Positions 9,019 to 17,551 of a DNA stretch of 64,000 nt are shown in pieces. The notes under the pieces were generated by a model. It was not told where the DNA came from. It saw only the letters and a list, made by a program, of their open reading frames with translations, and did not search any database. This DNA comes from Palsa-504 sp963756575. GTDB taxonomy: Bacteria > Actinomycetota > Actinomycetes > Streptosporangiales > Streptosporangiaceae. The position numbers were made by a program, and so were the translations under genes. The stretch's first letter is position 1; each line of letters opens with the position of its first letter. The stretch is taken from the NCBI GenBank assembly GCA_963756575.1, contig CAVWOM010000008.1:558001-622000 (forward strand), given 5' to 3'.

Positions 9019-9162
9019 TAATAACTTCGTTCTTGACCTCCGGTCGCCGCGGCCGCAACGATGAGTGCCGAATCTCGGGCACATTTCGCACTCTCCACAA
9101 AGCAGGCATCGGCCGCGGGAAGCGGGACGCAAGGCCAAGGCCGTTGCGCTCGGAGGTATCGG

Positions 9163-10353
9163 GTGACTCGTTCCAGGTATGCGCTCGCTATCGCGGCCAC
9201 CTTGCTGCTCGCCCTCGGCACCTTCCTCGCCGCACGTGCCGTCAGCCCCGGCGGCGAGCCCGCCGCCGCCCTTACCGCTAACCCGGCCGCAGCGGAGACG
9301 ACGACGCTGTGCCAGGAGCAGACCGCGCCGGTGTCCGGCGGCACGTATATCGTCCAGAACAACGAGTTCGACTCCAGCGCACCGCAGTGCGTCAGTACCG
9401 ATGGCGGCGCCGACTTCACCGTGGCTAATTCCTCGATCAGCAACGCTACCAACGGTTCGCCAGGCGCGTACCCGGCCATCTACCAGGGCTGTCACTGGGG
9501 CAATTGCAGCTCGGGCGGGCTGTCTGCCCATCCTCTCCAGGTCGCCAGCCTGATCCCAGGCTCGGTGACGACGAGCTGGTCGACGACCCAGCCTGGCGGC
9601 AGCAGCGCCTACGACGTGGCGTACGACATCTGGTTCAACCAGACGCCAACCACCACCGGCCAGCCGAACGGCAGCGAACTCATGGTCTGGCTGAACCACA
9701 ACGGCTCGGTCCAGCCGTTCGGCTCCGAGGTCGCCAGCAACGTCACCCTCGGCGGTCACACCTACAACATCTGGGAAGGCGCGCAATCCAGCTGGGACAC
9801 CGTCACCTACGACATGACCAGCCCGGCGACCTCGGTTGCCAACCTGGACGTCGGCACCCTAGCCCAGGACATGGTCAGCCGCGGCTACACCCAGAGCAGC
9901 TGGTACCTGATCGACGTCGAGGCCGGGTTCGAGCTGTGGCAAGGCGGCGCGGGGCTGAAGACCAACTCGTTCTCGGTCACCGTCAACGGGAGCCCGGCCC
10001 CTACCCCGACGCCGACGTCCACCACCCCGTCGCCCAGTCCGGCGTCACCGGGCGCCGCCTGCTCCGGCGCGTACTCGGTGGTGAGCAGCTGGCCGGGCGG
10101 CTTCCAGGGGCAGGTCGTGGTCACGAATACCGGATCGGCCACGCTGAACGGCTGGCAGGCAAGCTGGACCTTCCCCGGCAGCGAGGTGGTGAGCAACCTC
10201 TGGAATGGCAGCTACATCCAGTCCGGCGGCCACGTAACCGTGACGAACCAGTCCTACAACGGCACGCTCGCACCCAAGGCCAGCACCACGGTGGGCTTCA
10301 CCGCCACCGACGCCGGCAGCAACGCCGCACCGACAGGGGTGTCCTGCCAGTAG
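9163..10353 (+). CDS. secreted GH12 endoglucanase with C-terminal CBM2
   Basis: 396 residues from GTG 9163, chosen because GGAGGT lies 6 bases upstream and a classic signal peptide follows (TRSR, then LAIAATLLLALGTFLAARA). The GH12 catalytic domain spans about residues 48-275: the nucleophile is Glu172 in GSELMVWL and the acid/base is Glu257 in AGFELW. A Pro/Thr/Ser linker (about 278-297) leads to a family 2 carbohydrate-binding module (about 300-396) bounded by Cys300 and Cys395, with WTFPGSEVVSNLWNG. It should be exported and hydrolyse beta-1,4-glucan such as amorphous cellulose. Its stop codon directly abuts the convergent hydantoinase stop. Confidence 0.93.
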   Translation: MTRSRYALAIAATLLLALGTFLAARAVSPGGEPAAALTANPAAAETTTLCQEQTAPVSGGTYIVQNNEFDSSAPQCVSTDGGADFTVANSSISNATNGSPGAYPAIYQGCHWGNCSSGGLSAHPLQVASLIPGSVTTSWSTTQPGGSSAYDVAYDIWFNQTPTTTGQPNGSELMVWLNHNGSVQPFGSEVASNVTLGGHTYNIWEGAQSSWDTVTYDMTSPATSVANLDVGTLAQDMVSRGYTQSSWYLIDVEAGFELWQGGAGLKTNSFSVTVNGSPAPTPTPTSTTPSPSPASPGAACSGAYSVVSSWPGGFQGQVVVTNTGSATLNGWQASWTFPGSEVVSNLWNGSYIQSGGHVTVTNQSYNGTLAPKASTTVGFTATDAGSNAAPTGVSCQ

Positions 10354-11754
10354 CTACCGTCCGGCCGGGACGGGCCGCCGGAGCCACTGGCCGTCGCCGG
10401 GGCGGGCCGTGATCTGGCCGTCCGCGAGCACGAGCTGGCCGCGGCGCAGGACGAACCTCGGCCAGCCCTGGACCGGCCAGCCGTCGTAAACCGAGTACCC
10501 GGACCGTGATTGCATGTGCGCGCCGTCGACGGTGCGGCGGTGTCCCGGGTCCCACAGCGCGATGTCCGCGTCGGAGCCGACGGCGATGACGCCCTTGCGC
10601 GGGTAGAGGCCGAAGATACGGGCGGCGTTGGCCGAGGTCAGGTCCACGAACCGGTCGACCGAGATCCGGCCGGCGAGCACGCCCTCGGAGTACAGCATGG
10701 GCATCAGCGTCTCGAGGTCGGCGACGCCCTGCCGGGCGGTCACCGCGTTGAGGGCGGGGTCGAGCTTGTGCTCCAGCGTCCACGGCGCGTGGTCGCTGCA
10801 GACCGTGTCGACGTCGCCGGCGGCCAGTCCCGCCCACAGCGCCTCGCGGTCGGCCGCGTCGCGCAGCGGCGGGGCTCCGACGTATTTCGCCGCGTCCGGC
10901 TCGGCGAAGCGTTCCCGGGTGAGGTGCAGGTACAGCGGCCGGGTCTCGACATAGACGGGCAGGCCGGCGGTCCTGGCCCGGCGGCAGCGGTCGAGCGCGG
11001 CGGCGGACGACAGGTGCACGATGTAGACGGGCGCGCCGGTGCGGCGGGCGATGCCGATGGCCACTTCGACCGCGGCCACCTCGGCGGCGACCGGGCGGGC
11101 GTCGGGGAAGTTCGCGACCGCGCCGCGGCCCTCCGCGATCAGCTTCTCGCCCGCCTGCGCGAGCATCGCGCCGTCCTCGCAGTGCAGCAGCGTCACCGCG
11201 CCGGCCGCTTTGGCGGCGCTGGCCGCCGCGAGCAGGGCGGCCTCGTCGGCCGCGAGGTCCGGGTCGGACAGGAACATCTTGATGCTCGCGTGCCCCGCGG
11301 CGGCCAGGGCGGCGATCTCGCCCGCGGCCAGCGTGCCGGGGTGCAGCACGATCGGGTGGAGGAACCAGTCGACCGCGGCCTCAGGAGCGGCGCCGGCCAT
11401 CTCCCGGGCGATCGCGCCGGCCGGCGTCTCCTCGGTGCCTTCTTCGTCCGGTACCGGGTAGGTCATGTTGGCGATCGTCGTGATGCCGCCCGCGATCGCG
11501 GCCCTCGAGCCGGACCAGAAGTCGTCCACCCAGATCGGGAACTCGAGCCGGTCTCCGAGCCCTTGGTGTGCCAGGTGGGTGTGCGCGTCGATCCCGCCGG
11601 GAATCGCGAGCAGGCCGCCGGCGGCGAGCTCCCGGGCGCCCGACATCGCGCCGCCGATCTGGGCGATCCGGCCGTCGGCGATGCCGATGTCAGCGGTTTC
11701 CTGGCGACCGGGCGTGACCACGGTCGCGTCGCGTATGACGAGGTCGAAGTCCAC
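10354..11754 (-). CDS. dihydropyrimidinase/hydantoinase-family amidohydrolase
   Basis: 466 residues from a GTG at 11754. The cyclic amidohydrolase hallmarks are present: metal ligands in PGGIDAHTHL, the lysine expected to be carbamylated in HASIKMFLSDP, His in VYIVHLSSA and the catalytic Asp in CSDHAPW. The C-terminal beta-sandwich strand GSDADIALWDP is intact. It hydrolyses a cyclic amide (hydantoin, dihydropyrimidine or allantoin class); which one cannot be read from sequence. It lies 6 bases after the nitroreductase, so the two form an operon. The start has no clear SD and probably depends on coupling. Confidence 0.92.
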   Translation of the reverse strand: MDFDLVIRDATVVTPGRQETADIGIADGRIAQIGGAMSGARELAAGGLLAIPGGIDAHTHLAHQGLGDRLEFPIWVDDFWSGSRAAIAGGITTIANMTYPVPDEEGTEETPAGAIAREMAGAAPEAAVDWFLHPIVLHPGTLAAGEIAALAAAGHASIKMFLSDPDLAADEAALLAAASAAKAAGAVTLLHCEDGAMLAQAGEKLIAEGRGAVANFPDARPVAAEVAAVEVAIGIARRTGAPVYIVHLSSAAALDRCRRARTAGLPVYVETRPLYLHLTRERFAEPDAAKYVGAPPLRDAADREALWAGLAAGDVDTVCSDHAPWTLEHKLDPALNAVTARQGVADLETLMPMLYSEGVLAGRISVDRFVDLTSANAARIFGLYPRKGVIAVGSDADIALWDPGHRRTVDGAHMQSRSGYSVYDGWPVQGWPRFVLRRGQLVLADGQITARPGDGQWLRRPVPAGR

Positions 11755-11760
11755 GGCGGA

Positions 11761-12402
11761 CTACCAGCGGTCGACGTGCAGCACGTCCTCCAGCGGGCGG
11801 CGCGTGGCGGGGCGGAAGGTGTCGCCGGTGTAGTAGGCGGTGGGGAGCAGGGCACCCTGGCGGATGTCATCCGGGAGCCCGAGCAGCCCGGCGATCTCGG
11901 CCTCGTACTGCAGGTGGAGCGTGGTCCAGGCGGTACCGAGTCCCCTGGACCGGCAGGCCAGCATGAAGCTCCACGCGGCGGGCAGCAGCGATCCCCACAA
12001 GCCGGCCTGCGACCCGCCGGGCGGCCAGGCGGGCTGCACCGTGATGCACGGGATCACCAGGACCGGCACCTGGTCCATGTGCTGGGCGAGGTAGGCGCTG
12101 CTGCTGCCCACCCGGGCCATGAGGCCGCTGCCGGTGGCCCGGCTCGGGTCGGCGGCGGCGGCTCGGGCCAGGTAGGGCTCGGCCGAGCGCCGGTAGAAGT
12201 CCCCGATCTGCGCGCGCACTTCCGGATCGGTCACCACCATCCAGTGCCAGCCCTCGCGCATGCCGCCGTTCGGCGCCTGCAGCGCGATCTCCAGGCACTC
12301 CTTCACCAGGTCGAGCGGCACGGGACGGGTCAGGTCCAGGCGCTTGCGCACGGACCGGGTCGTGGTCAGCAGCTCATCAGGCGTCAGCGGCATATCACGC
12401 AT
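11761..12402 (-). CDS. nitroreductase-family FMN-dependent oxidoreductase
   Basis: 213 residues from ATG 12402; an alternative ATG at 12393 gives MPLTPDELL, and neither has a strong SD. The FMN-binding N-terminal motif TTRSVRKRLDLTRPVP, the APNGG loop and the C-terminal SRGLGTAWTT segment mark the nitroreductase fold. Members reduce nitro, quinone, enone or flavin substrates with NAD(P)H. It is co-transcribed with the hydantoinase, which suggests a role in breakdown of a nitrogen heterocycle; that link is inferred. Confidence 0.87.
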   Translation of the reverse strand: MRDMPLTPDELLTTTRSVRKRLDLTRPVPLDLVKECLEIALQAPNGGMREGWHWMVVTDPEVRAQIGDFYRRSAEPYLARAAAADPSRATGSGLMARVGSSSAYLAQHMDQVPVLVIPCITVQPAWPPGGSQAGLWGSLLPAAWSFMLACRSRGLGTAWTTLHLQYEAEIAGLLGLPDDIRQGALLPTAYYTGDTFRPATRRPLEDVLHVDRW

Positions 12403-12514
12403 AATCGCACACCAGGTCAGGGAGGCTGGTGCACCCGTCCGGGCCGGGTTTACGATCTTCAGACCGTAGTGGTCTCCAGCTCTGTACCCCGGCCCGCGCC
12501 TGAGGGGGATCTCG

Positions 12515-12847
12515 ATGACGCTCTACATGTACCAGGCCTCTTATACCGCGAAGTCGATGGCGGCTCAGCTCACCGAGCCGCACGACCCCATGGAACTGAT
12601 CGGGCCGACCCTGGAGGAACTGGGAGCCACGGTCATGGTGGCCGGCTTCCCGTTCGGCGAGTACGACGTGCTCATCGTCTACGAGGCGCCCGATGACGTG
12701 ACCGCGGCCAGCGTCGCGATGGCCGTGGCCGCCGCGGGCGAGGTCAAGTCGGCCAAGACCACGCGGCTGCTCAGCGGGCAGGAATGGCTCGAATCGCTGC
12801 GCAAGCGCCGGATCGTCACCGCCCGCGCGGCGCGCCAGCCGCACTGA
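12515..12847 (+). CDS. GYD domain-containing protein
   Basis: 110 residues from ATG 12515 behind a GAGGGGG tract. The pattern LYMYQASYTAKSMAAQL, then a central AGFPFGEYDVLIVYEAPDD and ASVAMAVAAAGEVKSAKTTRLLS matches the GYD family, small ferredoxin-fold proteins of unknown biochemical role. It is divergent from the nitroreductase operon with about 110 bases between the starts. Confidence 0.85.
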   Translation: MTLYMYQASYTAKSMAAQLTEPHDPMELIGPTLEELGATVMVAGFPFGEYDVLIVYEAPDDVTAASVAMAVAAAGEVKSAKTTRLLSGQEWLESLRKRRIVTARAARQPH

Positions 12848-13177
12848 GCCGGCCGGCTTGGGCAATAGGCCCGTCATCCCGCCGGCGCATCCCGTGCGGT
12901 CAGGGAGGAGCCGGCCACGGCGGCGAGCAGTTGCCTGACCTCACCGGCGATGCCCAGGGGCTCGTGCCGCCGGCCAGCTGGTAGGCACCGGTGAGGGACG
13001 CCGATTAGCCGGCCAGCAGCGCCCGTATCGCCTGGAGGTGCTCGGCGAGCGCGGTCGGCGGCGACCGCGGGTACGCGCCGATCTGGCGCGCATCCACCCG
13101 GCCATCCCGTGCCTGCTCCACTCGCTGGCAAAAGCGCGCTCTCGCTGGGCGATCACCTATGCGCTACGCTCAAAAAC
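12848..13177. other. intergenic region with possible minus-strand protein tails
   Basis: No intact gene. On the minus strand two short protein-like tails can be read: one ending AEHLQAIRALLAG with its stop near 13013, and one ending EPLGIAGEVRQLLAAVAG, with its stop near 12874. Neither has a start or enough length to assign a family. They look like decayed 3' ends, in keeping with other remnants in the window. Confidence 0.35.
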
Positions 13178-13191
13178 TAGAACGTGTTCCA
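13178..13191. promoter_or_regulatory. KstR-like operator upstream of aldehyde dehydrogenase
   Basis: TAGAACGTGTTCCA fits the published KstR consensus TnnAACnnGTTnnA at every fixed position. KstR is the TetR-family repressor of the upper steroid/cholesterol catabolic regulon in actinobacteria. The site lies 31 bases before the chosen ATG (13222), a position compatible with promoter occlusion. A single consensus match of this length can occur by chance, but the placement is right. Confidence 0.6.
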
Positions 13192-13221
13192 GATCCGGTC
13201 CCGGGCCCGAGGGGAATCGTC

Positions 13222-14754
13222 ATGGCCATTGTGCGCACCCTGTCTCCCGCTGCCGACGGCCACCGCCGGCTCGGGCTGGCCAGCCCGGCGACGCGGGAAC
13301 CGGTCGGCGAGATCACCGTGAGCACCCCGGAGGAGGTCACCGCCGCGATCGCGCGGGCTCGCGCGGCCCAGCCCGCCTGGGCGGCGCGCTCGGCGGCCGA
13401 ACGGGCGGCGATCATCGCCCGGGCGCTGGACGTGCTGCTGGCCCGCAAGGACGAGATCTGCGCGACGGTCCAGGGGGAAACCGGCAAGCCGCTGGTCGAG
13501 GCGCTGGCCATCGAGATCGTGCCGTCCTGCGACTTCATCAACTACTGGGCGGGCCGCGCCGCCAAGGACCTCGCCGATGAGCGGGTCGGCCTGCACGGCT
13601 ACCTGAAGCCGCTGAAGAAGCTCTACCTTCACTACCAGCCGCTCGGCGTCGTCGGCGTGATCACGCCCTGGAACGGCCCGTTCGTGCTGTCGCTCAACCC
13701 GGCCGTGCAGGCGCTGCTGGCCGGCAACGCGGTGGTGCTCAAGCCATCGGAAGTCACCCCGTACTCCGGCGGCTGGGCCGCGAAGGTCCTGTGGGAGGCG
13801 GGCGTGCCCGCGGACGTCCTGCAGCTGGTCCAGGGCGACGGCGAGTCGGGCGCGGCGCTGGTCGACGGCGACATCGACAAGATCTCGTTTACCGGCAGCG
13901 TCGGCACCGGCAAGAAGATCGCCGCCGCCTGCGCCGAACGGCTCATCCCGTGCTCGCTGGAGCTAGGCGGCAAGGACGCGATGATCGTCTGTTCCGATGC
14001 CGACCTGGAGCGGGCCGCCAACGGCGCGGTCTACCTGTCGATGTTCAACAGCGGTCAGGTCTGCATCGGCGTCGAGCGCATCTACGTGGTCGACAGCATC
14101 GCCGACGAGTTCATCAAGCGGGTCAGGGAAAAAGCCGCCGCGGTGACCTACGGCCCGGGTAGCGACGTCGGCCCGCTGTTCTGGGACCGGCAGCTCGACA
14201 TCGTCACCCGGCACGTCGAGGACGCCAAGGCCAAGGGCGCGACCATCCTGGTCGGCGGCGAGGCCGACACCGAGAAGGGCCTGTTCTACCGGCCTACCGT
14301 CGTCGTCGACGTGACCCACGGCATGGACCTGATGAGCGAGGAGACCTTCGGGCCGGTGGTCGCCATCATGCGGGTCGCGGACGAGGACGAGGCCGTGCGG
14401 CTGGCCAACGACTCCCGGTACGGCCTGAGCGGCAGCGTCTTCACCAAGGATCCGAAGAAGGTCATGCGGATCGCCCGGCAGCTCAAGACCGGATCGGTGG
14501 TGCACAACGACGCGTCGGTGATTTACGGCGTCGCCGAGGCGCCGTTCGGCGGCCGCAAGGACAGCGGGCTGGGGCAGGTGAACGGCCGCCACGCGATCCG
14601 GAGCTACACGCACACGCTGCCGATCCTGATCGACCGCTGGGGCCTGAAGAAGGAAAGCATCTGGTACCCCTACGGCGATAAGACCGTCAAGTCCCTCCAG
14701 TCCACCGTCAGCTTCCTCTTCGGCAACCATGTCGCCCGCCGCTTCATGCGCTAA
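13222..14754 (+). CDS. NAD(P)-dependent aldehyde dehydrogenase
   Basis: 510 residues from ATG 13222, chosen because GAGGGG lies just upstream; the longer in-frame ATG at 13159 would translate through the operator. Catalytic Cys281 lies in SGQVCIGVE and the general base Glu247 in LELGGKD. The cofactor segment GVITPWNGPF, SFTGSVGTGKKIA and EETFGPV are intact. The C-terminus is longer than usual, with a basic hydrophobic tail (STVSFLFGNHVARRFMR) as in the fatty-aldehyde group. The upstream KstR-like site suggests a role in steroid or lipid side-chain oxidation; the substrate is otherwise open. Confidence 0.93.
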   Translation: MAIVRTLSPAADGHRRLGLASPATREPVGEITVSTPEEVTAAIARARAAQPAWAARSAAERAAIIARALDVLLARKDEICATVQGETGKPLVEALAIEIVPSCDFINYWAGRAAKDLADERVGLHGYLKPLKKLYLHYQPLGVVGVITPWNGPFVLSLNPAVQALLAGNAVVLKPSEVTPYSGGWAAKVLWEAGVPADVLQLVQGDGESGAALVDGDIDKISFTGSVGTGKKIAAACAERLIPCSLELGGKDAMIVCSDADLERAANGAVYLSMFNSGQVCIGVERIYVVDSIADEFIKRVREKAAAVTYGPGSDVGPLFWDRQLDIVTRHVEDAKAKGATILVGGEADTEKGLFYRPTVVVDVTHGMDLMSEETFGPVVAIMRVADEDEAVRLANDSRYGLSGSVFTKDPKKVMRIARQLKTGSVVHNDASVIYGVAEAPFGGRKDSGLGQVNGRHAIRSYTHTLPILIDRWGLKKESIWYPYGDKTVKSLQSTVSFLFGNHVARRFMR

Positions 14755-14842
14755 CCAAGATGGGGTCCTCAGATCGGGAACTGGCGCTGGCGGCGGTCCC
14801 GCACGACAAGCGGTTCCCCGGGTTTCTGACCACCCTCGGGAA

Positions 14843-15499
14843 TCAGGATTTGCGGGCGAGCAGGTACCCCTGCGGGGAGCCTTCTTCTCCCATGGCGGGG
14901 CGGCCGCCCCAGAACGCGGTCGCGAAGCCGGCGTCCGTCACCCGGCGCTCCATCTCGTCCGGAGCCAGCCAGTAGATGTCGAACTCGACGCCGAGACCGG
15001 TGCTGTGACCCGCGCGCCGCAACTGGCTGTCACCGGCCTTGAACGCCGTCACCAGGTAACCGCCCGGCTTGACCACGCGGGCCAGCTCACCGAAGGCGGC
15101 GGGCCGGTCGGACGGGGCGAGGAACATGAGCGAGTACCAGCCGACCACGCCCGCCAGCGAGGCGTCGGCGAAGGGCAGTTCGCGCATGTCGGCCACGTCA
15201 AAGGCAAAGCCGGGATAGTCTCGCCGGGCCACCCGGATCATCTCGGGGGAGAGGTCCGTCCCGCGCGGGGACAGGCCCCGGCTCGACAGGTAGGGCTCGA
15301 GCCGTCCCGTCCCGCAGCCGACGTCCGCGACTTCGGTGCCGAGGCCCGCGGCGAGCACGGAGTCGCAGAACAGGCCCAGCATCGCCCGGTCGGCGGGCAT
15401 CTGGTCCAGGGCGCCGGCCAGTCGGTCGGCGTAGAACTCGGCGAGGACGTCGTGGGCCGCCCTCAGCTCCTCGGTCTTCGCGTCCACAGCCGGAACCAT
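14843..15499 (-). CDS. class I SAM-dependent methyltransferase
   Basis: 218 residues from ATG 15499. SAM-binding motif I VADVGCGTG is at about residues 57-65, motif II-like DLSPEMIRVAR follows, then DVADMRELPFADASLAGV and the post-motif strand VKPGGYLVTAFK. It is the last gene of a minus-strand run TetR / Zn-ADH / TIM-barrel / methyltransferase, starting 8 bases after the preceding stop. The methyl acceptor is unknown. The length and motif order are normal for the Methyltransf_11/25 type. Confidence 0.9.
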   Translation of the reverse strand: MVPAVDAKTEELRAAHDVLAEFYADRLAGALDQMPADRAMLGLFCDSVLAAGLGTEVADVGCGTGRLEPYLSSRGLSPRGTDLSPEMIRVARRDYPGFAFDVADMRELPFADASLAGVVGWYSLMFLAPSDRPAAFGELARVVKPGGYLVTAFKAGDSQLRRAGHSTGLGVEFDIYWLAPDEMERRVTDAGFATAFWGGRPAMGEEGSPQGYLLARKS

Positions 15500-15507
15500 A
15501 CCGACCT

Positions 15508-16407
15508 TCAGTAAGCGACGTCCGCGGCGTCGAGCAGAGCGTGCAGCGACCCGGCCGACAGGGCGGCGATCTCGGCTGCGCTGCGAGCGGCGTTGCGGGG
15601 CGAGAACACCTCCGGGCTCACCTGGCGCAGCGCGTCCCGGCCGGCCAGGGTCCGGACGATCTCGGTCAGCGGGAACTCGCCGGTGCCGGGCCAGCCGCGG
15701 TCGAAGCAGTTCTCCTCCAGGGTCACGCCGGGCGGCAGCCGCAGCGGGCCGTCGTTGAGCTGCACGCAGTGGATCCGGTCGGCCGGGATCTCCGCGAGCA
15801 TGTCCAGGGTCGACCCGCTGCGGACGTAGTGGAGGATGTCGAAGACGATCCCGCCGTTCGGCCGGCCCGCGGCCGAGACGATGGACCACGCCTGGCGGAG
15901 CGTCTTGACGCCCCACATGGGCAGGTTCTCCAGGTCGCACGTGACGTCGTACCGCGCGGCGAGATCGCAGGTAGCGGCGAAATGCCCGACGACCTCGCCG
16001 GGTGTGTAGACGCCTTCGGCGAAGGTGGCGTTCAGGCTGCAGTACCTGATGCCGAGCTGCCCGCACAGCTCGAAGAACTCGGTGGCCCCGATGTCGAAAC
16101 CGTCGATATAGGAGGCGTCCATGTTGACCGGGAGCCAGCGCGGGTTCCAGTTGCTGAGGGGATCGAGACGGGTGATGGCCACATCGTTTTCCGCCGCGAT
16201 CTCGAGCATGTCGCCGGGCCGGAGGCCGCCCTTGATGGTGTCCCGTGCCTCGTGCGGATGCAACGACAGCTGACCGAATCCGGCCAGCCTGGTGGCCTGG
16301 ATCTTGTCCCGGAAGCCGAGGTGGCGGACGTTCGCGAATGGCATGACCAGCGGGTCATGCACGCGCCGGGAGGAGGGCGGGATCGCAGCGTCGTTCGTCA
16401 TGTTCAT
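15508..16407 (-). CDS. sugar phosphate isomerase/epimerase-like TIM-barrel protein
   Basis: 299 residues from ATG 16407, abutting the alcohol dehydrogenase stop. The xylose-isomerase-like (AP endonuclease 2) barrel is recognisable by LGFRDKIQATRLAGFGQLS, LENLPMWGVKTLRQAW, GIVFDILHYVRSG with the metal-site Asp and His, and HCVQLNDGP. Members isomerise or epimerise sugars or act as dehydratases or lyases; the reaction here is not determined. Position after a Zn-alcohol dehydrogenase suggests that the two act on successive steps. Confidence 0.88.
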   Translation of the reverse strand: MNMTNDAAIPPSSRRVHDPLVMPFANVRHLGFRDKIQATRLAGFGQLSLHPHEARDTIKGGLRPGDMLEIAAENDVAITRLDPLSNWNPRWLPVNMDASYIDGFDIGATEFFELCGQLGIRYCSLNATFAEGVYTPGEVVGHFAATCDLAARYDVTCDLENLPMWGVKTLRQAWSIVSAAGRPNGGIVFDILHYVRSGSTLDMLAEIPADRIHCVQLNDGPLRLPPGVTLEENCFDRGWPGTGEFPLTEIVRTLAGRDALRQVSPEVFSPRNAARSAAEIAALSAGSLHALLDAADVAY

Positions 16408-17517
16408 TCATTCATCCATCCGCAGGATCGGCTTGATGACCTGGCCGGTTTCCATGCCGGCGATGGCGCGCCCGATTTCGCCGAACGGGTAGGTGCTCAC
16501 CAGCCGGTCGACCGGCAGCCGTCCCCGCTGGTGCAGGTCGATCAGGTGCGGCACGAGCTTGCGTGCGTCGGAGTCGCCCTGGATGGTCCCGCGGACGGCC
16601 CGGCCGTTGAGCAGGGTCTGCATGTTCAGGCTGGTCCGGGTGCCGGCCGGGGCGGAGCCCGCCATCACGACGGTGCCCGTCATGGCGAGCGCGTCCAGCG
16701 CGTCGGCGATTACGTCCGGATGGCCGGTCGTGTCGAAGATGTAGTCGGCCCCGCCTCCGGTGAGCCGCCGGATGACGTCCCCGGCGCCCGGACCGGAGGC
16801 GTCTACCGTGTCCGTCGCACCCAGCCCGGATGCCGTCTCCAGGCGCGCGGGGTTGGTGTCGGCCGCGATGATCTGCTCCGCCCCCAGATGATGCGCCATC
16901 ATCACGGCGGCCAGCCCGACGGTCCCGGTCCCCAGGACCGCCAGCCGTGAACCGGGGCGCAGGTCCATGAGGTTCAGGACCGATCCCGCGCCGGTCGACA
17001 CCCCGCAGCCGAAGGCGGGCGCGAGCGTCAGCGGCAGCGCGCGGTCCAGGATCACAGCCGAGTTGGCGGCGGCCAGCGTATGGGTGGCGAACGAGGACTG
17101 CTGGAATACGTGACCGCCGACCCGCGTCCCGTCGCGGCTCCGCCGCCAGCCCGAGGAGCCGTCGAGACGCGCCCCGCCGAACGACAGCGTGAAGCCGTGC
17201 TCGCAGTAGGGCATCGCCCCGCGCAGGCAGTTCGGGCACTGCCCGCAGAAGGGGTACGTCAGCAGCACGTGGTCGCCGATCCGCACGTCGGCCACCGCGC
17301 TGCCGACGGCGGTGACCACCCCGGCGCCCTCGTGTCCCGGGACGACCGGGAAGCCCGGCAGCGGGTAATGGCCGTCGCGTATGTGCAGGTCGGTGCGGCA
17401 GACGCCGGTGGCCGCGATGCGGACCGCGATCTCGCCGGGGGCGGGCTCGCCGAGGTCGAACTGCTCGATTGTCAGCGCTGCCCCGGGGCTGTCGACGACG
17501 GCGGCGGTGCTCTTCAA
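16408..17517 (-). CDS. zinc-dependent alcohol dehydrogenase (MDR family)
   Basis: 369 residues from TTG 17517, with GAGAGGAAG upstream. The catalytic zinc site is GVCRTDLHIRDG plus GHEGAGVV, the structural zinc lobe is CGQCPNCLRGAMPYC, and the Rossmann motif is VLGTGTVGLAA. All expected ligands are seen. It is NAD(H)-dependent by family (Asp after the second strand, AADTNPARLE). It lies 34 bases after the TetR gene on the same strand and is probably its main target. Confidence 0.93.
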   Translation of the reverse strand: MKSTAAVVDSPGAALTIEQFDLGEPAPGEIAVRIAATGVCRTDLHIRDGHYPLPGFPVVPGHEGAGVVTAVGSAVADVRIGDHVLLTYPFCGQCPNCLRGAMPYCEHGFTLSFGGARLDGSSGWRRSRDGTRVGGHVFQQSSFATHTLAAANSAVILDRALPLTLAPAFGCGVSTGAGSVLNLMDLRPGSRLAVLGTGTVGLAAVMMAHHLGAEQIIAADTNPARLETASGLGATDTVDASGPGAGDVIRRLTGGGADYIFDTTGHPDVIADALDALAMTGTVVMAGSAPAGTRTSLNMQTLLNGRAVRGTIQGDSDARKLVPHLIDLHQRGRLPVDRLVSTYPFGEIGRAIAGMETGQVIKPILRMDE

Positions 17518-17551
17518 CGTACTTCCTCTCCTGAGGGCCGGTACCGGCCGG

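Larger units (their letters stand above)
8555..9162. other. gene-free spacer between sigma operon and cellulase gene
   Basis: About 600 bases without a supportable gene. It holds two near-identical 16-base copies of TGGAACATCMACCCGG exactly 30 bases apart (8721-8736 and 8751-8766, one mismatch) and a perfect 15-bp hairpin at 8984-9018. It must contain the divergent promoters for the sigma operon and the cellulase gene. Open frames crossing it have no family signature or credible start. Confidence 0.5.

Noticed and set aside
12874..13156. Minus-strand open frames of 71-85 residues as genes
   Set aside because: Only their last parts look protein-like, in different frames, with no start or SD; treated as remnants.
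13159..13221. Longer start for the aldehyde dehydrogenase at ATG 13159
   Set aside because: The extra 21 codons would translate the KstR-like operator, and the SD is in front of ATG 13222.
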